Source: Acetispira formosa (nom. nud.) (GTDB lineage: Bacteria; Desulfobacterota; Desulfarculia; Adiutricales; Adiutricaceae). From it: DNA of 64,000 nucleotides. Location: the NCBI GenBank assembly GCA_023525915.1, contig CP026657.1, positions 2,690,001 to 2,754,000 of the forward strand, given 5' to 3'. This document shows positions 18,075-26,300 of the stretch, piece after piece. Below the pieces are notes generated by a model. The model made no database searches, was not told the origin of the DNA, and saw only the letters and a program-made list of their open reading frames with translations. The position numbers and the translations under genes were made by a program. The first letter of the stretch is position 1; each line of letters begins with the position of its first letter.

Positions 18075-19604
18075 TTACAGATACCCGGCGATGTCGGCCA
18101 GAGGCTGCGGCTTCAGGGGCGCCGCCGCGCCATAGGGCAACGCCCCGATGGAGACGGCCAGATCCCGCCGCAGAAGCACGGCCGCGCCATACATTAGGTT
18201 CATGGCCAGATCCACCACTTTGCGATTTTCCGGCTGTTCATAAATGGTGCCCTTGGCCCATTCATTAAACGCGCCCTGGGCTGGGCCGCAGAAAATCTGC
18301 CAGTCGGTGCGGCGCTCTTCCACCCCGCCGATGGCCCAGCGGGAGGCCTGGCCCAGATACCAGCGGAAGACCAGGGCCATTTTATACTTAGGATCGGCTT
18401 CAGCCTTGGCCACCTGACCAGGATCGCGCTCGACGAAGAAAGATTTGGTCTGCTCCCAGGTATCGGCCAGGGTCTGTTTGAAAATCTGGGTCTCAAGCGT
18501 TTCGCGGTCAGCCGCCGGAATTTCGTCCATGGAGCCATACTGCCGATAGGCGTCGGCCAGCTTCTGGGCCCGCATGGCATAAAGCGTGCCGAACTTCAGA
18601 ACCTGAACCTTGGCCCCCAGTTCAAACATGTCGGCCGCGGGTCCCGGAGTCACATCGGCCTGACCGGCCTTGGCCAGAAGCTCACGCCCGGCCAGAGCCA
18701 GGCCAGCCTCCACACAGCCCTGATTGATTGAGCCGGTGACAAAATAGGAGGCCCCAGCGGCCCTGGCCGCCACCATCGCCCAAGGGGTGCCGATGCCGCC
18801 GGCCGCGCCCACCCTCAGGGGCTGGGCATAGCCGAATTTTTCCGTGGCTTCGCGGGCCGCGGCCGCCATGGCCGGCCACAGGGCCAGGGCGGGACGGAAA
18901 TCGGTGTGTCCGCCGGAATCGGCCTCGGCCGTCAAATCTCCGGCCATGGGGATGAAGGGGGCCAGATCGGCCTCGTCCTGAGTCAGCCAGCCCCTCTTCA
19001 GGCACTCCTTGACCAGCTTGTCGGGGGCCGGGCTGAAGAAACGGCGGGCCAGTTCCACTCGGGAGACTTTGGCCATAATGCGGTTGGGCACGGAAATCGT
19101 GCCATCGGGCAGCCGCCTGGCCCCGGACAGGCGATAGCGCACCAGCGGCAGGGAAATCTGCATGAAAGCCGAAGCTTCAATCAGGTTGACGCCGTGCATC
19201 AGATAAATTTCCACCACTTTTTCTTCCCAACTGGGGTCGTGGGGAGTATTGATGAGGCAGGAGCCGAAGGTTTTGCCCCCAAGTTCCTTTTTGATGGCCA
19301 CGATCTCGTCTTCAATGCGCGGCGGCTGCATGCCGGAAGCGCCGTAAACGCCCAGAGCCCCGCCCTCGGCCAGAGCCTTGACCATCGCCTTGGAGCTGAT
19401 GCCGCCGACCATCGCGCCGCCCACATAGGCATAGCGGACCCCGTAATCTTTGAGGAAATCCGGGCAGCCGAAACCGCTGAGCGGAAATTTAGGAATGATT
19501 CCCATCAGGTTCTGATCCCCGGCCGCGCCTAACGTGCCGTCGGCCTTGATATAAAGCGTCTGATTTGGATCGGATATGGCCTTCAACAAATTATCATAAT
19601 TCAT
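18075..19604 (-). CDS. pfaD: PfaD enoyl reductase (2-nitropropane dioxygenase family)
   Basis: A 509-residue flavin-dependent trans-acting enoyl reductase of the PUFA/PfaD type, which reduces chosen enoyl intermediates on the Pfa synthase. Diagnostic stretches are LYIKADGTLGAAGDQNLMG at the N-terminus, YAYVGGAMVGGISSKAMV, the Gly-rich flavin-binding AAGGIGTPWAM, and YFVTGSINQGCVEAG. The start at 19604 gives the family's usual N-terminus; a longer ORF to 19817 only adds residues from intergenic repeat DNA. It lies between the PPTase and pfaA, all on the minus strand. Confidence 0.92.
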   Translation of the reverse strand: MNYDNLLKAISDPNQTLYIKADGTLGAAGDQNLMGIIPKFPLSGFGCPDFLKDYGVRYAYVGGAMVGGISSKAMVKALAEGGALGVYGASGMQPPRIEDEIVAIKKELGGKTFGSCLINTPHDPSWEEKVVEIYLMHGVNLIEASAFMQISLPLVRYRLSGARRLPDGTISVPNRIMAKVSRVELARRFFSPAPDKLVKECLKRGWLTQDEADLAPFIPMAGDLTAEADSGGHTDFRPALALWPAMAAAAREATEKFGYAQPLRVGAAGGIGTPWAMVAARAAGASYFVTGSINQGCVEAGLALAGRELLAKAGQADVTPGPAADMFELGAKVQVLKFGTLYAMRAQKLADAYRQYGSMDEIPAADRETLETQIFKQTLADTWEQTKSFFVERDPGQVAKAEADPKYKMALVFRWYLGQASRWAIGGVEERRTDWQIFCGPAQGAFNEWAKGTIYEQPENRKVVDLAMNLMYGAAVLLRRDLAVSIGALPYGAAAPLKPQPLADIAGYL

Positions 19605-19625
19605 ATTTACTACCCTATAATATGG

Positions 19626-19740
19626 CTTTTTCCAAAACCGGCCGCCCGCAGTCGGGCCAAAAGAGTGGTTTTTGCCCTTGAGCACCGGTTTTGGCCTGAA
19701 AACCAGCCGTCGGCGCTCTGTCTCCCTGTGGTCGAACCCC
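19626..19740 (+). repeat. Degraded MITE-like copy between PPTase and pfaD
   Basis: It shares the blocks GTGGTTTTTG, AAACCAG and GGCGCTCTGTCTCCC with the complete elements at 17839 and 54046, but the ends are not recognisable. Confidence 0.5.
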
Positions 19741-19782
19741 GCGATAATGCCTGCTAAACCGCGCCTAAGCCCTTCAGACGGC

Positions 19783-20430
19783 TCAGCTTTCAGCCCTGAA
19801 TAACGCCGATTCCGCACCGGCCAAAGCCAGCAAAAAATCCCCGGCGCGACCCAAAAGCACTTCCGCCCGGTAATTTTCCGGGCCCAGCCAACTGACGGTA
19901 AGCGTCTGGCGGTTCCAATCGGCCCCGGTGACCCTCACCTGGTCAAAATGATTCAAAAGGGCTATGCCCCATGATTTTCCAGCCGCCTCCCTGGCGCACC
20001 ACATGGCCAGATGCGGCAGGTCTTCTTCATTCGCCCGGTCCGCCAGCTTCAGCTCGCCAGCCGTAAAGGCCCAGTTTATAAGCGAGGGCTTCAATACTCT
20101 CCCGGTTCGCTCTATATCAATGCCTACCGGCACCCGCCCGGCCACTGCCGCGGCCGCCCCGGCCGTGTGGCTGATAGACAGGAAACCTAGCCGCTCATTG
20201 CCGCCGGTCCGCCACAAATCCGGCCGTCCTTCCGGCCCTTTGCGCAATTCCAATTCTTCCGGCGACATCCCCCACAGGCAGCCACCGGCCACTTTGGCGG
20301 CCAGACGGCTGATCATTCGGCTGTGCCGCGCCGCCGGTGATTTAACGGCCGCGAAACTCTCCAGTTCAGCCGGGCTGAACAGACCTTCACCGCCGCACCC
20401 GCCGGGGTCCGGCAGAATCGCCGCCCGCAC
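19783..20430 (-). CDS. pfaE: 4'-phosphopantetheinyl transferase, Sfp/PfaE-like
   Basis: At least 215 residues. It transfers phosphopantetheine from CoA to the serines of the four PfaA carrier domains. Family motifs present are FLSISHTAG, VGIDIER (metal-binding Asp) and WCAREAAGKSWG. The listed start is a GTG at 20430. The frame stays open upstream to a TAG at about 20497-20499 and encodes residues resembling a normal family N-terminus (LNIDWLPTGPD), yet it offers no ATG, GTG or TTG there. The true start may therefore be a rare codon such as ATC near AAGGA, or the N-terminus may be eroded. It is the first gene of the minus-strand Pfa cluster. Confidence 0.85.
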   Translation of the reverse strand: MRAAILPDPGGCGGEGLFSPAELESFAAVKSPAARHSRMISRLAAKVAGGCLWGMSPEELELRKGPEGRPDLWRTGGNERLGFLSISHTAGAAAAVAGRVPVGIDIERTGRVLKPSLINWAFTAGELKLADRANEEDLPHLAMWCAREAAGKSWGIALLNHFDQVRVTGADWNRQTLTVSWLGPENYRAEVLLGRAGDFLLALAGAESALFRAES

Positions 20431-20506
20431 GTCCGGCCCGGTCGGCAGCCAGTCAATATTGAGGCAGGGCTTGGGGATGGCCGCGTTTCCTTGTTGCTAA
20501 AAATAT

Positions 20507-20640
20507 GGGCTTTCTCTTCAGACTAAAGCTCACCGCCGGGCAAAAAGTATGATTCTTTCTCGGCGGGCGACTATTTCAGCCGCACCTACGGATCAACCTG
20601 CTGTTTTACTTTGCCGTCTGCTTTGAAAATTGCCCCTGCT
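20507..20640 (+). repeat. Degraded MITE-like copy upstream of PPTase
   Basis: It keeps the order of blocks seen in the complete elements: a CTTTCTCTTCA-like left part, the GCAAAAAGTATGATTCTTTCT hairpin region and a right end resembling GTCTGCTTTGAAAATTGC. The copy is strongly diverged. The remaining DNA to 20936 is AT-rich with no supported gene. Confidence 0.45.
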
Positions 20641-20936
20641 GCTTACTTAACCGAACGGCCGAACACTCGGCCCTAAACAACATTTTACAATGTATACGAT
20701 CCCGGCCGATGAATCAACCATTTTCGAATAAAAGCTAAGTAAATAGGTATATGCGCTATCGGTGTGTTGTCGAGTTTCATGTACATTGCGCATATTAATA
20801 AGCTGAAATTACGAATTATTTCCGGTTGTGCAAAATGGTGGTGTAAACAGATGTCATAATTATTCCATACAATATCCACATAGAGTCAATCAAATTTACA
20901 TTGCTGTCCGTTAGTCTCAAAGGTGTTTCGACATCG

Positions 20937-20962
20937 TTAAGTTACAACACTTGGCAACTTAA
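20937..20962. promoter_or_regulatory. Palindromic site upstream of creD, possible operator
   Basis: TTAAGTT and AACTTAA form exact inverted arms 12 bp apart, just before the AAAAAGGAGAACAAA ribosome binding site of creD. This placement suits a repressor site or a 5' UTR stem. No regulator is identified. Confidence 0.3.
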
Positions 20963-20976
20963 AAAAGGAGAACAAA

Positions 20977-22581
20977 ATGCGGTTAGGTGAATTATTGTGG
21001 ATGTTGGTGGCTATTTTCATAGTGGTGGCCGTATGCGGGGCCTTGACCCTGTTAATCTGGTGGCTGTGGCGCAAGATAACGCTGCCGGAAGGCGCGCCGC
21101 CTCCCAAGTGGACCGACCTTAGCGGCCTGAAAAGCGGCATGGGCAAGGCTCCCATAGTTATCAGGCTGGCTGTGGTGGGCGTACTGGGCCTTTTGATGTC
21201 CGCCCCTATCGGCCTGATCCACGATTTGATCAAGGAAAGGGCGGCCAGCTACAGTTCGGTAGTGCGGGAGCTGTCTTACAGTTGGGGCGGCCAGCAGCTT
21301 CTCATCGGCCCCATCCTCTCCATCCCCTATACCATCAGGTATTCAGTGACCGAAGAACAACCCCTGACCGAAGCGGAAAAGCTGGAGTTGGCCAAGCTGG
21401 GCGACCTGCGGACCACGAAAATTATCCGCCGGGAAATAGTAAAGGAAAAAACGGCCGTCCTCCTGCCGGAAGACCTTATCATCAACGGCACCCTGAAGCC
21501 GCAGGAGCGCCGTCGCGGCATTTATTCGGTTCGTGTTTACACGGCCGACCTTGCCCTCTCCGGCTCATTTAAAAGGCCCGATTTCAAAACCCTTGATTCC
21601 AGAGTCTCGGAAGTGCACTGGAACAAGGCCGCCATACTCGTCAACCTCAGCGACACCAAGGCGTTCAGAGGCATAAGCCCCTTAAGCCTCAGCGGCCGCA
21701 AGTACAAATTCGTGCCCGGCACTAAAAATTCGCCCATCGCCCCCACCGGCTTCTCCGCCGATGTGGACCTTACCGGCGGCGGCGACATCGCTTTCGGTTT
21801 CGACATGACTATTGGCGGCTCCCAGGGCTTTTACGTCTCCCCCATCGCCGTGGCCAGCAATATCAATCTCAAGTCGCCCTGGCCGCACCCCAAGTATGGC
21901 GGCACCGGCCTTCCCACCCGCCACGAAACAACCGACAGAGGTTTTGACGCGGTCTGGGAAGTGCCCAATCTGGTGCGCAACTATCCCCAGTTCGCGGACA
22001 TCGATGATTTCAAACGCGAACGCCAGCAAAAAGAGTCTTACAGCTATGATGAAGACTCCCATGCCCGCCCGGCTATCCAGACTTCCCTGATGCTGGCCGA
22101 GTACATCATCGGACTGGATTTCTTTGAGCCGGTCTTTCACTATTCCATTCTGCTCCGGGCCGTAAAATATGCCATGATGTTTATCGCCCTGACCTTTTTA
22201 AGCGTTCTGATATTTGAAATAGCCACCGGCCGAAAGAACCGGGCCCGTCTGCACTTGGCTCAGTATGGCATAATCGGTCTTGGCCTCTGTCTCTTCTACC
22301 TGATCCTTCTGGCCGTTTCGGAGCATATGCCATTCCTCCCGGCCTACCTCCTGGCCGCTACAGTAAACGTGGCCATGATCGGCGGCTATGTCCGCGCGGC
22401 CCTGAAGCGCAACAAGGAAGCGCTGGTGGTCTCCGGCATACTGGCGGCTCTCTACTCAGCCCTCTATTTTATCTTGAAGATGGAGGAATACTCGCTGGTG
22501 TCGGGCACGGTGCTCTTGGTCTTGGCCATGATTGCCCTGATGCATGCCACGCGCAATCTTAGTCGCCCAGATGAAGCGTAA
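20977..22581 (+). CDS. creD: CreD family inner-membrane protein
   Basis: A 534-residue membrane protein. An N-terminal extension contains one membrane segment (about 5-28). A second (about 60-80) begins the CreD core, which reads SAPIGLIHDLIKERA...SWGGQQLLIGPILSIPY. A large periplasmic domain follows, then at least four membrane helices from about 395 to the end. The family is tied to envelope stress and the CreBC regulon in enterobacteria, with no biochemical activity established. A strong AAAAAGGAG RBS precedes the ATG. The gene is transcribed alone and converges on the alpha-2-macroglobulin gene across a palindromic intergenic region. Confidence 0.85.
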   Translation: MRLGELLWMLVAIFIVVAVCGALTLLIWWLWRKITLPEGAPPPKWTDLSGLKSGMGKAPIVIRLAVVGVLGLLMSAPIGLIHDLIKERAASYSSVVRELSYSWGGQQLLIGPILSIPYTIRYSVTEEQPLTEAEKLELAKLGDLRTTKIIRREIVKEKTAVLLPEDLIINGTLKPQERRRGIYSVRVYTADLALSGSFKRPDFKTLDSRVSEVHWNKAAILVNLSDTKAFRGISPLSLSGRKYKFVPGTKNSPIAPTGFSADVDLTGGGDIAFGFDMTIGGSQGFYVSPIAVASNINLKSPWPHPKYGGTGLPTRHETTDRGFDAVWEVPNLVRNYPQFADIDDFKRERQQKESYSYDEDSHARPAIQTSLMLAEYIIGLDFFEPVFHYSILLRAVKYAMMFIALTFLSVLIFEIATGRKNRARLHLAQYGIIGLGLCLFYLILLAVSEHMPFLPAYLLAATVNVAMIGGYVRAALKRNKEALVVSGILAALYSALYFILKMEEYSLVSGTVLLVLAMIALMHATRNLSRPDEA

Positions 22582-22582
22582 G

Positions 22583-22655
22583 TAAGAGAAGAGGGGGGCT
22601 CTGCCCCTCCACCCCGCAAGGGGGCAAAGCCCCCTTGACCCCCACCCGGTGTGCG
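22583..22655 (+). repeat. Left arm of a 73-bp inverted repeat pair between convergent genes
   Basis: GC-rich arm starting 2 nt after the creD stop. It is almost identical (about 70 of 73 bases) to the reverse complement of 23238-23310. Internal AAGGGGGC-type hairpins recur in each arm. Confidence 0.9.
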
Positions 22656-22691
22656 GTCAAGGTCGCTAAATGGCGCCCCCTCAGAGCATGG

Positions 22692-22722
22692 CGGCAGCGC
22701 CGCGATGGACGCGGCGCTGCCG
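22692..22722. repeat. GC-rich hairpin
   Basis: A perfect 13-bp stem (CGGCAGCGCCGCG and complement) around ATGGA. It has no T-run on either strand. The rest of 22656-23055 has no supported gene. Confidence 0.6.
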
Positions 22723-23055
22723 CTGGTTTAAGTTTAGGCCGTTTCACCCCCGTCAGGTAAAAACATCGATAAATAAGGTGGCTCGCGGCTGGCTTAGAAT
22801 TCCAATACTGTGTCCGCCGTGCCTATAGGTTATGGCCTCGGTCAACTCTATATGGTAGGAAGTGACGGCGATAGTACCATTCCGTCCCGCCACCCGTTGC
22901 CACTTCCGCGATTTATCCTCAGCTGATGTATTCATGGGCCCCTATGGGCAACTCCTTCACCGCACGAAATAACAACTATCCGCACCGGCCGCCAAAACTA
23001 TCGTCCCCAAAATGTAACATCAGGAAAATCCAACCTTAATAGCCAATGTGGACTA

Positions 23056-23182
23056 GGAAGAGGGGCGGAAAATTTTCTGTAGAGAACCTTTATATTAGCG
23101 CCACTTGTCTGAGCTTCGTCTTCGAAGCGAGTTGTGGCGCTAATATAAAGGTGAACGAAAGAAATTTTTTCGCCCCTCTTCC
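23056..23182. repeat. Long two-tier hairpin with conserved core
   Basis: Outer stem GGAAGAGGGGCG with its complement ending at 23182, next to AAAATTTTCT-type bases. Inner perfect 18-bp stem 23087-23104 with 23134-23151. Loop 23105-23133 carries TTGTCTGAGCTTCG and CGAAGCGAGTT, the same loop as in the family P palindromes although the stems differ. The core next to the outer stem resembles the hairpin at 29672-29817. Confidence 0.85.
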
Positions 23183-23237
23183 GGGTACCGCCGAGGATGT
23201 CAGCACTGACAAAAAGAAACCGGTGCACGACTATGAT

Positions 23238-23310
23238 CGCACACCGGTTTGGGGTCAAGGGGGCTTTGCCCCCTTGCGGGGTGGAGGGGCGGAGCCCCCC
23301 TCTTCTCTTA
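23238..23310 (-). repeat. Right arm of the 73-bp inverted repeat pair
   Basis: Reverse complement of 22583-22655 with few differences. It overlaps the last codon (TAA) of the alpha-2-macroglobulin gene. Together the arms enclose about 580 bp including the hairpin at 23056-23182. Confidence 0.9.
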
Positions 23311-26300
23311 TTCCACGGTCAGGGTCTGCCCCTGCCCGCGCCCGTAGGTTTCAGGCGAATACATCTCCTCAGCCTGCGGCCCCGGAGTCACATAAGTGCC
23401 CGGAGTTATGGCTTTGGCCAGATAGGAGAAGGTATAGACTCCCGGACGGAGGTAGTTGGCGTAAACAGCCACCCTGTCCGGCCAGATTTCCTGGTGGTTA
23501 TACCAATAGCGGCTGCGCCCATAGGTGTTGTCCGCTTCGGCCAGACCCATCAGGGTCATGTCGGCATCAGCCAGATTGAAGTTTATCGGCTCGAAACCGG
23601 CCGGGACTCGGTCTTCCATAACCACGCTGTGACGCGGCGCGGGCACCATCATGACCACCGAGACGCGCACAACGTCGCCCCGGCTGAATTGCTCCACCCC
23701 GGCCGGGCCTTCTTCCGGCTTGACCACCGTGAAGGAACGCGAGAGCATGAAGCCGCCGGAGGTGTCGGCCGACAGGTCCGGGGCCTTGGGCGCGGTTTTC
23801 ATTTTCAGCGAGGCCCAGGCCTGGCCCTTGCCTTCGGTTTGATAGACTACGGCGGGATCGGCTAAGGGTATGGCCGAAGCCGGCTGAGAGGCCAGGACCG
23901 GCGCGTCGGTGAACGACTTGAAAGCCGCTTCGGCCAGGGTCGTCTCACCCAGAAGAGCGGTTATGGAGAGATCCGGGTTTTCGGGCTCCAGGGTTTTGAT
24001 ATAGGCGGCCAGGGCTGAGAGGGCGGCTACATTGTTCTGCGTGCTGCCAAAGTGGCCGGACGAATTCCGGGTCGCAACCACCAGATTGCGGACCAGCGCG
24101 GGCACCAGATTGTTGTGCGGAGCCACCAGGCACAGGGTTTCCAGAATCCTGGCCGTATTCCTGACCGGCGTGGACCACAGTTCCGGCGCACCGGGGTTGT
24201 TGTCCACAAACTGGGCTTCCCCGGCCGTCAACAACAGGTGCTTGTGCATCAGGGCCAGAAGCTCACGCAGCTGACCAGCCTGCCCGCCGCCCTTGGGCTG
24301 CCAGCCAACGGCCCTGATAAGGTTGATCAGCTCCACCAGGCTGAGCTTGTCGCGGTTCTGATACATATTTTCAATGTATGAGGCCACGTTCAACTGCGCC
24401 CGGCTGAGAGCGGCCAGCGCATAGCTTTTCGATTCGCTTATGGCTTGTTGCGAATACCACTCCGGCCAGTTGAAATCCGCTTTCAGGGAATCGAAGAGGA
24501 AGCTGCCCAGACGTTTGTCAAAGTCGTCGTAGGGCAGCTTAAAGCCCATGTCACGGGCGGCCAGGACAAATTCAAGGTTGTAGGCCGTCAGATAGACAGA
24601 CCGGCCCTTCCAGTCATAATCACCCGGCCACAAGGTATAGCCGCCGCCGGATTCCCACTGGCTCAGGCGCTGAATATGCTCGGTTATGCTCTGGCGGGCT
24701 TTGGCCTCTTTGTCCTCATTTTGGCCGTCTTTGAAGCGGTCTTTCAGTTCCAGCCACAACAGGTCGCCCCAGGCTTTGGAAGTCTGCTGCTCAATACAGG
24801 CATGGGGATATTCGGCCAGCCATTGGAAGGGCTCGGTCAGAACCCCCACCAGGCTGGGCGCGAGTTCCAGCTCCAGGCTGCCGCGCCCAGGGTCAATGTC
24901 ACCCGGCACGGCCAGGGCCACGCGTTTTTCGCCCGGCTCGAGTTGCTCGTAGGAGGCTTGAGTGACCAGCTTGTTGGGCGGGATTACTTTGATGACATAT
25001 TCGGCCGCGTCGCTCTCATCACCCAGGCTGACCCGGAAGGTGAATCTGGCTTGCCCAGCTTCACCGGCCAGGACGTTGAAAGCCACTTCGCGGCTTTCAC
25101 CCGGGCTGATGGAGACGGTTTTTTCAGATGTTTCGCCATCCTGAAGGGTAAAATTCTCACCGGAGAGGGAGACCTTGGCTTCGCCCGAGTTTTGGCCCCG
25201 GTTGCTGATAACCATGGCCGCCGCGAACTTGTCGCCCACCCCGGCATAACCCGGCAGGGCCGAGCGGGCCAGGAGGTCGCGCGTCACCAGGACGGAACTT
25301 AGGCCGGTGCCGCTTTTGCGGCCGTGCCCGGTGGCCACGGCGTATATTTTGAACGTGGTGAGGTTTTCCGGCATCTTGATGGTGACTTTGGCCCGGCCCT
25401 CTTTATCCAGGGTCATATTGGGGTTGAAATAGGCCAGAGAAGCGAAGAAACGCCGCACATCCGCGTCATCCCCACTGCTGAATTTAGCCGCCCTGGCCAT
25501 GTCCGCGCCGCCGCCGCCGGGGTTGGCCCCCTTAAGGCTCCAGTTGCGGCGGCCAATCAGGCTCACCAGGTTGTCGGCGGTCAGTACGGACAAGGGCTGA
25601 TCGGCCATGAACAGGCGATCGGGGTAATAGGTGTCGTCGCCTGAAAGCTGCACCACCGCCGCGTCCGCCGCGATCAAGGCCACTTCAGCCTGGCTGAACG
25701 GCTGGCCCTGGTTGTCTTTCACGGCCACGGAGACTTCCACTTCATCCCCCGGCCCGATTTCTTTTTGCGACGGCGTCACTTCCACGGTCAAAAGCTCGCG
25801 GGTGCTGGGGATTTTAAGCTCCGCGTAGCCCAGGCGAATGGCCGGCTTACCCAGATCGACGCCCTTTTCATCGGGCTTGTCGGCAATGCGGCCGCGGGTC
25901 AGAAGCACGGAAACGAATATGTTCGGCGTGTCTTCATCGGTGAGGGGCACTTCCAGGGTCGGGGTCTGGTTTTCAATTGTGAAAATGCGGGCCTCACGCA
26001 CTCCGCCGCGTTCGACGGTCAAGAGGCCCTGGCCCTCGGAGAAGGGGCTCTGCACCATGATTTTGGCCACGTCACCCGGTTTGTATTCTTTTTTATCAGC
26101 CACCAGAGTCAGGCGGTCATCATTGGACATGTGCCAGCCCACCGGGCCATCGCCGGTGACGAAGAAGCTCCAGCTGGCCTGATTCGGGCGGCCTTTTTCG
26201 TCTTCAATTTCCGCCAGCACCCAATAGTAACCGGCTTTTTCCGGGGCGAATTCCAGGACGGAGGGCATCGCGCCGCTAACGGCTTCGGCCTGCCCCGCCT

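Noticed and set aside
20685-20879. 64-codon minus-strand ORF upstream of creD
   Set aside because: The region is AT-rich and probably regulatory. The composition is not protein-like and there is no RBS.
22753-22935. 60-codon minus-strand ORF between creD and the macroglobulin gene
   Set aside because: No recognised family, weak RBS, and it lies inside a palindrome-rich intergenic region.
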